From NCBI RefSeq assembly GCF_020858115.1, contig NZ_JACYMM010000008.1:34906-98905 (forward strand): a stretch of DNA of 64,000 nt. Direction: 5' to 3'. Below are positions 42,369 through 53,975 of the stretch, in pieces. The DNA comes from Janthinobacterium sp. FW305-129 (lineage in GTDB: Bacteria > Pseudomonadota > Gammaproteobacteria > Burkholderiales > Burkholderiaceae_D). Both the position numbers and the translations under genes were made by a program. The notes under the pieces were generated by a model. That model saw only the letters and a program-made list of their open reading frames with translations. It was not told where the DNA came from and ran no database searches. Every line of letters starts with the position of its first letter. Position 1 is the stretch's first letter.

Positions 42369-43946
42369 TCAGGCGCGTTGAGTATGAATGGCTGCGGGGG
42401 CGGGCGCGGTAGCCGGCGCCGTCTCTTCCGGCCCCTTGCGGATGGCCTTGAGCATGAGCTTCATTTCGATAATCAACAGCACGGTGTAGATGGCGGCAAA
42501 GCCGGCAATGGTAATCAGCAAGGTCGTCGCGCCCAGGTTCGAGACGGCCACGGCCGTCGGCAGCACGCCTTCGATGACCCACGGCTGGCGGCCCACTTCG
42601 GCCACGATCCAGCCCGCCTCGATGGCCACCCACGGCAGCGGGATGGCGAACACGGCCAGTTTCAGCAGCCAGCGGTGCTTGTCCAGCGTGCGGCGCGTCG
42701 ACAGGATGAAGAAGGTGCCGGTCAACAAGATAAAGAACATGCCCAGGCCCACCATCACGCGGAAGGACCAGAACAAGGGTCCCACGGGCGGCACGGTGTC
42801 GAGCGCGGCCTTGCGGATCTGCTCGGGCGTGGCCTGGCGCGGATCGTCGACATAGCGTTTTAATAACAAGGCGTAGCCCATGGACTGGCCTTTCGACTCG
42901 AACATGTCTTTCGCGTCCTGCGGCACGGGGCTGCCCGGCGCCACGCCGCGGATGGTTTGCAGCGCGTCATACGCCTTGATGCCATCCTGGATCAGCAGTT
43001 CGCCGCGGTCGACCAATTGCTCGATGCCGGGGATTTCCGTCGTCAGCGAACGCGTGCCGATCAGGCCCATCACCATCGGGATGTGCACGGCATAATGCGT
43101 CTCGCGCGCTTTTGCGTCGGGGAAACCGATGGCCGTGAAGGCGGCGGGCGCCGGCTCCGTAGTCCACATGGCTTCGATGGCGGCCAGCTTCATTTTTTGA
43201 TGTTCGGACGACAGGTAGCCGCTTTCGTCGCCCAGCACCACCACCGACAGGGTGGCGGCCAGGCCGAACGAGGCGGCCACCGTCATCGAGCGCTTGGCCA
43301 GCTGCACGTGGCGGCCTTTCAGCAGATACCAGGCAGAAATACCCAGCACGAAGATGGCCGCCGCCGTATAGCCGGCCGACACCGTGTGCACGAATTTCGC
43401 CTGCGCAACAGGATTCGTCAGCACGGCGCCGAAATCCGTCACTTCCATGCGCATGGTCTGCGGATTGAAGGCCGCGCCGACGGGATTTTGCATCCAGCCG
43501 TTGGCGATCAAAATCCACAGGGCCGAGAAGTTCGAGCCGATGGCCACCAGCCAGGTGGTGACCAGGTGGCCCCGCTTCGACAGCTTGTCCCAGCCGAAGA
43601 AGAACAGGCCGACGAAGGTCGCTTCCAGGAAGAAGGCCATCAAGCCCTCGATGGCCAGCGGCGCGCCGAAGATGTCGCCCACATAATGGCTGTAATAGCT
43701 CCAGTTCATGCCGAACTGGAATTCCATGACGATGCCCGTCGCCACGCCCATGGCGAAGTTGATGCCGAACAAGACACCCCAGAACTTGGTCATGTCGCGC
43801 CAGATGGGACGGTTCGTCATCACATAAACCGTCTCCATGATGGCGAGGATCACTGACAGGCCTATCGTCAGCGGAACGAATATAAAGTGGTACAGAGCTG
43901 TCAGCGCGAACTGCAGTCTGGATAAAGCGACAATATCGAAGTCCAT
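42369..43946 (-). CDS. cydA: Cytochrome d ubiquinol oxidase subunit I
   Basis: This 525-residue subunit carries hemes b558, b595 and d and the quinol site. It has the N-terminal SRLQFALTALYHFIFVPLTI with the heme histidine, GWDKLSKRGHLVTTWLVAIG, the K-rich start of the Q-loop region, and GQPWVIEG-type sequence near the C-terminus (VGRQPWVIEGVLPTAVAVS). Length is as in E. coli CydA. The gap of about 120 bases to the upstream cydC holds no recognisable gene and may contain a second promoter. Confidence 0.97.
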   Translation of the reverse strand: MDFDIVALSRLQFALTALYHFIFVPLTIGLSVILAIMETVYVMTNRPIWRDMTKFWGVLFGINFAMGVATGIVMEFQFGMNWSYYSHYVGDIFGAPLAIEGLMAFFLEATFVGLFFFGWDKLSKRGHLVTTWLVAIGSNFSALWILIANGWMQNPVGAAFNPQTMRMEVTDFGAVLTNPVAQAKFVHTVSAGYTAAAIFVLGISAWYLLKGRHVQLAKRSMTVAASFGLAATLSVVVLGDESGYLSSEHQKMKLAAIEAMWTTEPAPAAFTAIGFPDAKARETHYAVHIPMVMGLIGTRSLTTEIPGIEQLVDRGELLIQDGIKAYDALQTIRGVAPGSPVPQDAKDMFESKGQSMGYALLLKRYVDDPRQATPEQIRKAALDTVPPVGPLFWSFRVMVGLGMFFILLTGTFFILSTRRTLDKHRWLLKLAVFAIPLPWVAIEAGWIVAEVGRQPWVIEGVLPTAVAVSNLGATTLLITIAGFAAIYTVLLIIEMKLMLKAIRKGPEETAPATAPAPAAIHTQRA

Positions 43947-44069
43947 ATGATTTCCTTGGTGTTTCCCTACTGAATTGCAAACTTGGTATCTATCTGATGT
44001 AGTTCGATTGGTTCCGCCGCCCTCAGGCTGGCGTGCGGCACCGCCTGTGTCTCCGGTCTTCTTTATTCC

Positions 44070-45752
44070 CTAATCGCCGCGCAAGCCCGCCAGCGCCGCC
44101 TCGAAGGCTGGCGTGCCACGGCGCGCGTCGCCCACGATGCGGCCGTCGCGCAGGCTCACCAGCCGGTCCGCCAGCGCCGCTTCGCGCCGCAAGTGGGTTG
44201 CGATCAGCAAGCTGCGCCCTTCGCAGCGCGCGCGCAGGCGCTGCAGCACGTCGCTTGCCACCTGGGCATTGAGCGCTTCCGTCGCTTCGTCCAGCAGCCA
44301 CAAGGCCGATGCATGCAGGAACAGCCGCGCCAGCGCCAGGCGCCGCGCCTGGCCGCCCGACAAGCCCAGGCCGCCCTCGCCCAGCAAAGTGTCGAGGCCG
44401 CCCGCCATGGCCCGTACCTCGTCGTCCAGGCCGGCCGATTGCAGCGTCGCCCACAGCTGCGCATCGCTGGCGGACGGGTCGGCCAGGCGCAGGTTGTCGC
44501 GCAAGCTGTCCTGGAACAATTCCGTCTTCTGCGTGAACAGGCAGGCGCGGCCCGCGTGCACCGTGCCCGACAGGGGCGCCAGCTCGCGCGCGGCGATGGC
44601 CAGCAAGGTGGACTTGCCCGCGCCGCTGGGGCCGATCAAGGCCACGCGCTCGCCATCGGCGATGTGCAGCGATATGTCATGCAAAATTGCAACATTGCTG
44701 CCCGCATGCGCGGCGCTGACATTGTCCAGGCGCAAGCCCGGTGCGGCGTCGACGGGCGGCGGCGGTACATCGTCGCCATCCAGGCGCGGCGCCAGGCGGC
44801 GCATGGCCAGCAGCATGCGCCCCGCTTCCAGCGCGCCGCGGCGCAGTCCCGCGAACGGTTCCACGGCCGTCAGGGCGATCAGCAGGGCCAGCGCCGCCAG
44901 CGGCACGTTCAGTGTTTGCTGCTGCACCAGCGCGGCCACGGCCAGCAAGACGCCGGAAAGTAGCGCGCTGCCGGCCACGCCATACGCGGCGCCGGCCGCC
45001 GTCTCCAGGCGCTGCAGGGCGACATCGGCTTGCGCCAGCGAGCGGTCGATCTGTCCCAGCGCGGCGCACTGGGCGTCGATGCGGCCCGCCATCACCAGGT
45101 CCGTCTGGCCGGCCACCAGGTCGATGGTGCCGGAGCGCAATTTTTCAATGGCGCGCGAGCGCACGATGGCGGGCCGGCGGGCACGCTGCGCCACGACCCA
45201 GCTGATGCCGCCGCCGGCGGCCAGCAGCCACGCGGCCAGGCCCAGGCCCAGCTGCCACTGCATCGCGCCCAGCGCCACGCCGGCCAGCAAGGCCGCGCAC
45301 AGTGCCGTGAAGGCAGGCACCAGCAGGCGCAGATACAGCGCTTCGAGCGCGTCGATATCGGCCGTCAGGCGGAACAGCAGCCTGGCGGGCTGGCGCAGCA
45401 AGCGGCTGGCCGCTTCCGGGCGCGACCAGCCGCGGAACAGCCGCACGCGGATGGCCGCCAGCGCGGCGAACGTGGCGTCGTGCGTGACGAGCCGTTCCGC
45501 ATAGCGCGAGCCAGTGCGGCCGATGGCCAGCAGGCGGATGCCGGCCGACGGGCCGAACACGTCGAACAGGATGGCCGTCGAGGCGTGCAGGCCGGCAATC
45601 GAGGTAGCCGTGATGAACCAGCCGGACAAGCCCAATAAGGCCATGCCGGCCACGGCCGTCAGGGCCGCCAGCAAGGCGCCCCCGATCAGCTTGCCGGGCT
45701 GGGCCAGCAGCAATTGCCGCAGGACGGGGTGCAGTGCCAGTGAATTCTTCAT
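44070..45752 (-). CDS. cydC: Glutathione/cysteine ABC exporter subunit CydC
   Basis: This 560-residue half transporter partners CydD to export cysteine and glutathione to the periplasm, which is needed for cytochrome bd assembly. The membrane domain begins LLLAQPGKLIGGALLAALTA and has LSGWFITATSIAGLHASTAI, a CydC hallmark. The ATPase has GPSGAGKST, LGLSGGQARRLALAR and LWLLDEATEALN, where the usual DEP is DEA. It overlaps cydD by 4 bases (ATGA). The order cydD-cydC-cydA-cydB-cydX groups assembly and structural genes. Confidence 0.95.
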   Translation of the reverse strand: MKNSLALHPVLRQLLLAQPGKLIGGALLAALTAVAGMALLGLSGWFITATSIAGLHASTAILFDVFGPSAGIRLLAIGRTGSRYAERLVTHDATFAALAAIRVRLFRGWSRPEAASRLLRQPARLLFRLTADIDALEALYLRLLVPAFTALCAALLAGVALGAMQWQLGLGLAAWLLAAGGGISWVVAQRARRPAIVRSRAIEKLRSGTIDLVAGQTDLVMAGRIDAQCAALGQIDRSLAQADVALQRLETAAGAAYGVAGSALLSGVLLAVAALVQQQTLNVPLAALALLIALTAVEPFAGLRRGALEAGRMLLAMRRLAPRLDGDDVPPPPVDAAPGLRLDNVSAAHAGSNVAILHDISLHIADGERVALIGPSGAGKSTLLAIAARELAPLSGTVHAGRACLFTQKTELFQDSLRDNLRLADPSASDAQLWATLQSAGLDDEVRAMAGGLDTLLGEGGLGLSGGQARRLALARLFLHASALWLLDEATEALNAQVASDVLQRLRARCEGRSLLIATHLRREAALADRLVSLRDGRIVGDARRGTPAFEAALAGLRGD

Positions 45753-47437
45753 GCGCTCAGCTCCTGCGCCTGCGCATCGACGTGCACCGTGCGCTGCAAG
45801 CGGCCCGCCAGCACGGGGTCGTGCGTGGCGACGAGCATCGTCTTGCCTTTCGCCAATTCCAGCAAGGCGTCCGTGACGCGCGCCGCCGTTTCGCTGTCCA
45901 GGTGGGCCGTCGGTTCATCGACCAGCAGCAAATCCGCATGCGGATGCAGGGCCACGCGGGCCAGGGCCAGGCGCACGGCTTCGCCGCCGGACAAGCCCTG
46001 GCCGCCATCGCTGAGCATGACGGCCGGCTGCGCCTGGGCCACGCCGGCCAGGTCGGCCAGGTGCAGCGCCTGCGTCACCTGCGCGGGGCTGCCGCTGGCG
46101 CCGCTGCGGCCCAGGGTCACGTTCTGGCTGACGGACGCGGCAAACACGTGCGGACGCTGGCCCATCCAGGCCATGCGCTGGCGCAAGGTATTGACGGTAC
46201 TGTCGGTCTGGCGCACGCCGCCGATGCGGATCTCGCCGCCGCTGGCGGGCAGCAAGCCAGCCAGCAGGGACAGCAAGGTGGTCTTGCCGGCGCCGCTGGC
46301 GCCCAGCAGGGCCACGTGCTCACCGGCGCGCACGCTCAAGTCAAAGCGGTCGAACACGGGCGCTTCGCCAGGGTGGGCAAAGCGCAGTTGATGGATGTCA
46401 ATGGCAGGCGGCGGCGCCACCGCCATGGCCGCGGCGGAGACGGCGGCCGCTTCCACGCCAGCGCCAGGCAGGGCGACGCCCTCGCCCGCCAGGTCGTGCA
46501 AGCCGGCCAGGCCCGCTTCGCCGGCCGCCTTGTCATGCCAGACAGCGGCCAGCTCGCGCAGCGGTTCGAAGAACGCGGGCGCCAGCAGCAGGATGAACAG
46601 GCCCTGCCCCAGCGTCAGTTCGCGGCCCCAGGTGCCGAAATTGATGCTGCCCAGCAAGGAAAAACCGATGAACGCGGCCACCATGGCGACGCCCAGCGCG
46701 GAAAACAGTTCCAGCACGGCGGACGACAAAAAGGCGATGCGCAGCACCACCATCGTGCGCCGGCGCACGGATTGCGACGAGGCATCGAGCCGCTCGGCTG
46801 TGGCGTCGACGGCGCCCAGCGCGCGCAAGGTGGCCAGGCCGCGCAGGCGATCCAGCAGGAAGGCGTTCATGCTGCCCATTTCCACCATCTGCGCGCGGCT
46901 GGCCGCTTGCGCGCCCATGCCGACCAGGGCCATGAAGACGGGAATCAGGGGCGCGGCGATGAGCAGGATCAAGGCGGCGATCCACGACAGCGGCGTCACG
47001 GCGGCCAGGATCACGAGCGGCACGGTGAGCACCTTCCAGCGCGCGGGCTTGTAGCGCACCAGATACGGCACGATGGCTTCGGCTTGCTCGGCGATGACGC
47101 TGGCCGCCTGGCCCGACCGGGCACGCTGGCGGTCCAGCGGCGAACGGCGCGCCAGTGCTTGCGCCACTTGCGCGCGCAAGGTGGACAGGTGCCCGCGCGC
47201 CGCCGCGTACATGCGCCGCGCGCCCCACGCTTCGCAGCCGGCGCGCAGCACGCCCAGCAGCAGCACGCCGGCCGCCGGCAACAGGGCCGCGCGCCAGGGC
47301 GCGCCATCGAGCATGGCTTGCACGGCCCAGGCCAGCAAGGCCGCTTGCGGCAGCCACAGCAAGGCGGCGCCCCCCTGCGCCAGGCTGGCGGCACGGGGAA
47401 GAATAAAGCGGGGCAAGGTCAAAGGCGTGGTCGGCAT
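45749..47437 (-). CDS. cydD: Glutathione/cysteine ABC exporter subunit CydD
   Basis: This 562-residue half transporter is the first gene of the cyd operon. The membrane domain has VPLVILAAVTPLSWIAALIL and LILLIAAPLIPVFMALVGMG, the CydD-type core. The ATPase domain has GASGAGKTT, GLSGGEAVRLALAR and LLLVDEPTAHLD. It pairs with CydC, which is translationally coupled downstream. A sigma-70 promoter lies about 50-75 bases upstream of its start and overlaps the promoter of the divergent regulator gene. Confidence 0.95.
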   Translation of the reverse strand: MPTTPLTLPRFILPRAASLAQGGAALLWLPQAALLAWAVQAMLDGAPWRAALLPAAGVLLLGVLRAGCEAWGARRMYAAARGHLSTLRAQVAQALARRSPLDRQRARSGQAASVIAEQAEAIVPYLVRYKPARWKVLTVPLVILAAVTPLSWIAALILLIAAPLIPVFMALVGMGAQAASRAQMVEMGSMNAFLLDRLRGLATLRALGAVDATAERLDASSQSVRRRTMVVLRIAFLSSAVLELFSALGVAMVAAFIGFSLLGSINFGTWGRELTLGQGLFILLLAPAFFEPLRELAAVWHDKAAGEAGLAGLHDLAGEGVALPGAGVEAAAVSAAAMAVAPPPAIDIHQLRFAHPGEAPVFDRFDLSVRAGEHVALLGASGAGKTTLLSLLAGLLPASGGEIRIGGVRQTDSTVNTLRQRMAWMGQRPHVFAASVSQNVTLGRSGASGSPAQVTQALHLADLAGVAQAQPAVMLSDGGQGLSGGEAVRLALARVALHPHADLLLVDEPTAHLDSETAARVTDALLELAKGKTMLVATHDPVLAGRLQRTVHVDAQAQELSA

Positions 47438-47456
47438 CTTATACTTTTTGAGTTTT

Positions 47457-47514
47457 CAGAATTTTCTGTAAATTCGATTTTTTGTATAATACTGCGAAAC
47501 ATGACATATATCAA
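47457..47514. promoter_or_regulatory. Overlapping divergent promoters of cydD and the MarR-type regulator with palindrome
   Basis: On the minus strand TTGATA (47514-47509), a 17-base spacer and TATTAT (47491-47486) drive cydD. On the plus strand TATAAT (47485-47490) occupies almost the same bases, with a weak TTTTCT 17 bases upstream, for the regulator. A palindrome CAGAA-TT-TTCTG (47457-47468) overlaps that -35 and lies downstream of the cydD start site, a position suited to repression. Confidence 0.7.
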
Positions 47515-47553
47515 TTGACCCCACCAGTATGGCGTGAAAAAATTCGGATAATT

Positions 47554-48132
47554 ATGAAAACTCAAAATATCCAAATGACGCCGCTGATCCTGACCTTCGT
47601 CAGCCATTTCGGCGAGATGGGCAGCCGCTGGGGCTTTAACCGCACGGTGGGGCAAGTGTACGCCTTGTTATTTGTCGCGGAGCATCCCTTGCACGCGGAT
47701 GAAATCGCGGAACACCTGAGTTTCTCGCGCTCGAACGTGAGCATCGGCTTGAAGGAATTGCAGGGCTGGGGCTTGATCCGCCAGTCGCGCATCCCCGGCG
47801 ACCGGCGCGAATATTTTTCCTCGCTGGGCGACGTCTGGCAGATCTTCCGCGTGGTGGCCGCCGAGCGCCGCCGCCGCGAAGTGGCGCCCACCCTGACGGT
47901 GCTGCGCGAATCGTTGCTGGCGCCGGCCACGGAACCCGTGGACCAGTATGCGCAGGAGCGCATGCGCGAGATGTATGAATTGGTCGACCTGGCCAATACC
48001 TGGTTCGACGACTTGCAGCGCCTGTCGCCCGAATCGATGGCGCAACTGATGAAAATGGGCGCCAAGGTGCAAAAATTGCTCAACGCCAAGGATCGCCTGT
48101 TCGGCAAGAGTCCCGACGACAGCGAAAAGTAA
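47554..48132 (+). CDS. GbsR/MarR-family winged-helix regulator, divergent from cydDC
   Basis: This 192-residue regulator has a winged helix with YALLFVAEHPLHADEIAEHL, recognition helix SFSRSNVSIGLKELQGWGLI and wing IPGDRREYFSSLGD, in the arrangement of the GbsR family. A long C-terminal helical region is likely for dimerisation. I start at MKTQNIQMTP (47554). The frame continues upstream into the promoter. Divergent placement with overlapping promoters suggests it controls the cyd operon and itself. The signal is unknown. It has no cysteine cluster for oxygen or redox sensing. Confidence 0.85.
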   Translation: MKTQNIQMTPLILTFVSHFGEMGSRWGFNRTVGQVYALLFVAEHPLHADEIAEHLSFSRSNVSIGLKELQGWGLIRQSRIPGDRREYFSSLGDVWQIFRVVAAERRRREVAPTLTVLRESLLAPATEPVDQYAQERMREMYELVDLANTWFDDLQRLSPESMAQLMKMGAKVQKLLNAKDRLFGKSPDDSEK

Positions 48133-48262
48133 GCCCCGCCCTCACGGGCCGCGGCGCCCCGTTTACACCGCGCATACGCGCTGCGCCCGACTCTTTACAC
48201 CGCCTTTATGCACCTCTCGCTATGCTGGCTGGCACCACCGCCACCCTTGCGAAGGAGCTTCC

Positions 48263-48442
48263 ATGCATGAATCCCCATTCCATCCCCGCGCGCGCAGCCT
48301 GCTGCGCCAGCATTTGCCCGTGCGCGAACGGCTGCGCCTGGCGCGCATGGCGAGCAAGAAAGTGCTATCGCTGTGTTCGGCGCTGCTGTGCGCGGTGCCG
48401 CTGCTGTATTTGCTGAGTTTGGTGTTGTTTGCGCAGCCGTAG
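48263..48442 (+). CDS. Small C-tail-anchored membrane protein, hypothetical
   Basis: This 59-residue protein starts at an ATG with a perfect AAGGAG 5 bases upstream. The N-terminal half is basic (RSLLRQHLPVRERLRLARMA), and a single hydrophobic C-terminal segment (ALLCAVPLLYLLSLVLF) ends the protein. That gives an N-in tail-anchored topology. I do not know a family. It sits 130 bases after the MarR-type regulator and before the tRNA genes, and it lies in a different frame from a larger but spurious open frame. Confidence 0.7.
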   Translation: MHESPFHPRARSLLRQHLPVRERLRLARMASKKVLSLCSALLCAVPLLYLLSLVLFAQP

Positions 48443-48522
48443 AACCGGCGAGCAAGACGGGAGGAAGGGAACGATGCGCTGTGGTGCGGCAGCTTGCCGC
48501 ATGCTCGTGGCCAGTATGAAAC

Positions 48523-48597
48523 TGGTCCGCCCAGAGGGAATCGAACCCCCATTCACGGTTTAGAAGACCGTTGTCCTATCCGTTGAACGATGGGCGG
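48523..48597 (-). tRNA. tRNA-Arg(TCT)
   Basis: This 75-base tRNA includes an encoded CCA. The acceptor stem is CCGCCCA/TGGGCGG, the D-stem GTTC/GGAC, the anticodon stem ACGGT/ACCGT with loop CTTCTAA (anticodon TCT), and the T-arm GGGGG-TTCGATT-CCCTC. It reads AGA arginine codons, which are rare in this GC-rich genome. Confidence 0.95.
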
Positions 48598-48652
48598 AAA
48601 GGTGAAGTATTTTAATCCATGCACGCCAGCAATGAAATGCTTGCGCGGAATA

Positions 48653-48681
48653 GAAAACGGGCTGTCATTTCTGACAGCCCG
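48653..48681 (-). terminator. Terminator after tRNA-Pro
   Basis: CGGGCTGTCA-TTTC-TGACAGCCCG is a perfect 10-bp stem followed on the minus strand by TTTTCT. It lies 11 bases after tRNA-Pro and so separates the two tRNA genes, which must be transcribed independently or by read-through. Confidence 0.9.
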
Positions 48682-48691
48682 CTTATGACTT

Positions 48692-48768
48692 TGGTCGGAG
48701 TACAAGGATTCGAACCTTGGACCCCCTGGTCCCAAACCAGGTGCGCTACCGGGCTGCGCCACACTCCG
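48692..48768 (-). tRNA. tRNA-Pro(TGG)
   Basis: This 77-base tRNA includes an encoded CCA. The acceptor stem is CGGAGTG/TACTCCG, the anticodon stem CCTGG/CCAGG with loop TTTGGGA (anticodon TGG), and the T-arm contains GGTTCGAATCC. It reads CCA/CCG-type proline codons. Confidence 0.96.
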
Positions 48769-48849
48769 AAGACAAGATAATAACGCCCCCACTCAATTTC
48801 GTCAATTGCCATAGACGAATTAGATGGAAATAACTATCGGCGCCTGCCC

Positions 48850-50187
48850 TTACACCGCCACTTTATCCGCGATGCGGCGCGCCATCGATTCAGCCTTGTC
48901 CTTATCCTTCGCTTCCACCATCACGCGAATCAGCGGCTCCGTGCCCGAAGCGCGGATCAGCACGCGGCCCGTGTCGCCCAGTTCGGCCTCGACCAGTTCC
49001 TTCTCGGCCACCATGGCGGCATTTTTCTGCCAGTCGAAACCGGGCGCCACGCGCAGGTTGATCAGGGTTTGCGGGAACAGCACCAGTTCGGCCAGGCATT
49101 GCTGCAGGCTCTGGCCGCTGCGCTTGAGCGCGGACAATACTTGCAGCGCAGAAACGATGCCGTCGCCCGTCGTGTGCTTGTCCAGGCACAGCAAATGGCC
49201 GGAACCTTCGCCGCCCAGGATCCAGCCCTTTTCCTTCATGACTTCCAGCACGTAGCGGTCGCCCACCTTGGCGCGCGCAAAGCCGATGCCCTGCTGCTTG
49301 AACAGCACTTCCAGCGCCATATTCGTCATCAGGGTGCCTACGGCGCCGGCCACGGGGCCCGTCGCCAGGCGGTCCTTGACCATGACGTACAACAACTCGT
49401 CACCGTTATACAGGCGGCCCGTGGCATCGCACATGATCAGGCGGTCGGCGTCGCCATCGAGGGCGATGCCCAGGTCGGCGCCATGCTCGACGACGGCTTC
49501 GGCCATGGCCTTGGTCGCCGTGGCGCCAAAGCCCGCATTGATGTTGAAGCCATCGGGCTTGTTGCCGATGGCGATGACTTCCGCACCCAGCTCATGGAAC
49601 ACGTGCGGGGCGATATGGTAGGCGGCGCCGTGCGCGCAATCGACAACGATCTTCAGGCCGCGCAAGTCCAGCTCGTTCGGGAAGGTGCCCTTGCAAAATT
49701 CGATGTAGCGGCCCTGGGCATCGTCCAGGCGCTTGGCGCGGCCCAGCTTGTCCGATGGCACGCAAGCCATCGGTTCGTCGAGCGCCGCTTCGATTTCCAG
49801 TTCCACGCTGTCAGGCAGCTTGGTGCCCTGGCCGGAAAAGAACTTGATGCCATTGTCGTGATACGGATTGTGCGAGGCGGAAATGACCACGCCGGCCGAC
49901 AGGCGCAGCGCCCGCGTCAGGTAGGCGATCGCCGGCGTCGGCATGGGGCCGGCCAGCATCACGTCCACGCCGGCGGCCGACAAGCCCGCCTCCAGCGCCG
50001 CTTCCAGCATGTAGCCGGAAATGCGCGTGTCCTTGCCGATCAGCACAGTCGGGCGCGCCTTGCCGCCTTGCGACTTGGCCAGCACCTTGCCGGCCGCATA
50101 GCCGAGGCGCATGACGAAATCGGGGGTGATCGGAGCCGTGCCCACCAGGCCGCGGATGCCATCGGTGCCAAAATATTTACGCGTCAT
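48850..50187 (-). CDS. glmM: Phosphoglucosamine mutase
   Basis: This 445-residue enzyme converts glucosamine-6-phosphate to glucosamine-1-phosphate for UDP-GlcNAc synthesis. It starts [13 protein letters not shown]. The phosphoserine loop is [18 protein letters not shown], the metal loop [10 protein letters not shown], and the sugar-binding loop [10 protein letters not shown]. Near the C-terminus the phosphate site is [15 protein letters not shown]. It follows folP, the conserved ftsH-folP-glmM order. Confidence 0.97.
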   Translation of the reverse strand: MTRKYFGTDGIRGLVGTAPITPDFVMRLGYAAGKVLAKSQGGKARPTVLIGKDTRISGYMLEAALEAGLSAAGVDVMLAGPMPTPAIAYLTRALRLSAGVVISASHNPYHDNGIKFFSGQGTKLPDSVELEIEAALDEPMACVPSDKLGRAKRLDDAQGRYIEFCKGTFPNELDLRGLKIVVDCAHGAAYHIAPHVFHELGAEVIAIGNKPDGFNINAGFGATATKAMAEAVVEHGADLGIALDGDADRLIMCDATGRLYNGDELLYVMVKDRLATGPVAGAVGTLMTNMALEVLFKQQGIGFARAKVGDRYVLEVMKEKGWILGGEGSGHLLCLDKHTTGDGIVSALQVLSALKRSGQSLQQCLAELVLFPQTLINLRVAPGFDWQKNAAMVAEKELVEAELGDTGRVLIRASGTEPLIRVMVEAKDKDKAESMARRIADKVAV

Positions 50188-50227
50188 CGTATTTCTCTTT
50201 TTGTTGTTTATGATAAATCTTACAGGC

Positions 50228-51061
50228 TCAGTGTGCCATGCGCCAGACCTTCAATGCATCGACGGTTTCAGCTACATCATGCACACGGATAATTTCTGCA
50301 CCTTGCGCTACCGCAGCAAGTGCACCGGCAACACTGCCGGCCAGACGCTGCTCGACGGGACGTCCCGTGACGGCGCCGATCATCGACTTACGCGACAGGC
50401 CGGCCAGCACGGGCAGGCCCAGCTCGCTGCGCAGCCGGCGCGTGGCGCGCAATAAAGCGTAATTCTGCTCCACCGTCTTGCCGAAGCCAAAGCCGGGATC
50501 GATGCACAGGCGCTCGCGGTCGATGCCGGCCGCCGTCATCGTATCGATGCGTTCGCGCAGGAAGTCGATGACTTCGCGCACCACGTCCTCGTATTGCGGC
50601 TGGTCCTGCATGGTTTGCGGCACGCTTTGCATGTGCATGATGCACAGCGCGCAATCGCTGTCCCGCACGGCGTCGATGGCGCCCGGCGCGCGGAAACCGT
50701 TGATATCGTTGATCATGTCGGCGCCCGCCAGGATGGCTTCGCGCATCACTTCGGGTTTATACGTGTCGACGGACAGGGGCTTGCCGCAGTCGCGCAAGGC
50801 GTACAGCACCGGCATGACGCGCTGCAACTCGTCCTGCAGCGGCAGCGGCGGCGCGCCGGGGCGGCTCGATTCGCCGCCGATGTCGATGATGTCGGCGCCG
50901 TCAGCAATCATCTGCTCGGCGCGCGACAGGGCAAATTCCAGGTGCTGGTACTGGCCCGCATCGGAAAACGAATCGGGCGTGATGTTCAGGATGCCCATCA
51001 CCAGCGCCTGCGTGCCGGACAGGTTGAAGCCGAAGCGGCCGAATTGCAAATAGTGTCGCAT
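50228..51061 (-). CDS. folP: Dihydropteroate synthase
   Basis: This 277-residue cytoplasmic enzyme condenses p-aminobenzoate with dihydropterin pyrophosphate and is the sulfonamide target. Diagnostic segments are [36 protein letters not shown], the central DMINDINGF and the C-terminal [14 protein letters not shown]. Length and order are normal. It lies between ftsH and glmM, separated from ftsH by a terminator-like hairpin. Confidence 0.97.
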   Translation of the reverse strand: MRHYLQFGRFGFNLSGTQALVMGILNITPDSFSDAGQYQHLEFALSRAEQMIADGADIIDIGGESSRPGAPPLPLQDELQRVMPVLYALRDCGKPLSVDTYKPEVMREAILAGADMINDINGFRAPGAIDAVRDSDCALCIMHMQSVPQTMQDQPQYEDVVREVIDFLRERIDTMTAAGIDRERLCIDPGFGFGKTVEQNYALLRATRRLRSELGLPVLAGLSRKSMIGAVTGRPVEQRLAGSVAGALAAVAQGAEIIRVHDVAETVDALKVWRMAH

Positions 51062-51102
51062 GTGAATCTTTTTAGTCGTCAGGAAAAAACTGCCGCGGCA
51101 AC

Positions 51103-51132
51103 GAAAAAGGGCAAGGATTGCTCCTTACCCTT
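51103..51132 (-). terminator. Terminator between ftsH and folP
   Basis: AAGGGCAAGGA-TTGC-TCCTTACCCTT is an 11-bp stem with one mismatch. On the minus strand TTTTTC follows. It lies about 35 bases after the ftsH stop, so folP-glmM would need read-through or another promoter. Confidence 0.75.
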
Positions 51133-51166
51133 CTATTACATGTCACCAATCAAGCAGTGGCAGCTA

Positions 51167-53047
<1,881 letters not shown>

Positions 53048-53249
53048 GAAGACTCCTTGGATGCAGTGCGCATCTCTTTACCTATAGCTAGAAACACGAT
53101 TTTACTCGCAATAAGCGGGCCGTGCCAAAGCCCGCCGATCCGTGCGCGCGAAAAAACCGCGTTCACGCAAAAAAATGCAGTATAAACAATTTAGGCTTTT
53201 ATGCCATCAGACGCTACTGCACTTCTCGTTCCCATGTGCGGATTCCCGC

Positions 53250-53933
53250 TTAAATATCAAGGGCGGAATCATCTTCTTCCACGGCATTTTTCAGCGGATT
53301 CTTGATTCCACGGCCCATCAGGAAGATTTCCGACGATTTATCGCGGCTGGCCTTGGGTTTTTTCTGCACCACGACCTTGAATTCAGCGCGGAATTTCTCC
53401 ACGATCTGGCTGAAACCCATGTCTTTAAAGCATTTCACCAGCAATACGCCCGATGGTTTCAAATGCAATTGCGAAAATTCGATGGCCAGGTCGATCAGAT
53501 GCTCCATGCGCGCGGCGTCCGCCGTGGCGATGCCCGACAGGTTGGGCGCCATGTCCGACAGGACCAGGTCGACCTTGCGTCCCTGCAACACCACTTCCAG
53601 CTGGCGCAGCACGCGCGCTTCGCGGAAGTCGCCCTGGATGAAGTGGAAATCGGCAATCGGTTCCATTTCCAGCATGTCCAGGCCAATCAGGGTACCATTG
53701 ACCCCGCCGCCGTCCTTGCCGGCCAGCTTGCGCCGCGTATACTGGGCCCAGCTGCCAGGAGTGCAGCCCAGGTCGACGATCACCTGGCCAGGTTTGATCA
53801 GTTTCTCGTCTTCATCGATTTCTTTCAGCTTGTATGCTGCCCGGGCGCGGTAGCCCTCTTTTTGCGCCAACTTCACATAAGGATCATTTATGTGGTCGTG
53901 CAACCAGTTTTTGTTTAATTTCTTCTTTGCCAT
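53250..53933 (-). CDS. rlmE: 23S rRNA (uridine-2'-O-)-methyltransferase
   Basis: This 227-residue SAM-dependent enzyme of the RrmJ/FtsJ type methylates U2552 of 23S r[23 protein letters not shown] is the family start, [14 protein letters not shown] the SAM motif [13 protein letters not shown] carries the catalytic aspartate, and [11 protein letters not shown] the catalytic lysine. It precedes ftsH as in many proteobacteria. It is divergent from the YhbY gene across 42 bases. Confidence 0.97.
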   Translation of the reverse strand: MAKKKLNKNWLHDHINDPYVKLAQKEGYRARAAYKLKEIDEDEKLIKPGQVIVDLGCTPGSWAQYTRRKLAGKDGGGVNGTLIGLDMLEMEPIADFHFIQGDFREARVLRQLEVVLQGRKVDLVLSDMAPNLSGIATADAARMEHLIDLAIEFSQLHLKPSGVLLVKCFKDMGFSQIVEKFRAEFKVVVQKKPKASRDKSSEIFLMGRGIKNPLKNAVEEDDSALDI

Positions 53934-53975
53934 TCGCGTAGAATACTGCTTTTAAGGGAATTACTAAATATTATT

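Noticed and set aside
43947..44069. Possible extra small cyd-operon gene between cydC and cydA
   Set aside because: No open frame with a start and ribosome-binding site was found in the gap. It is treated as untranslated or promoter sequence.
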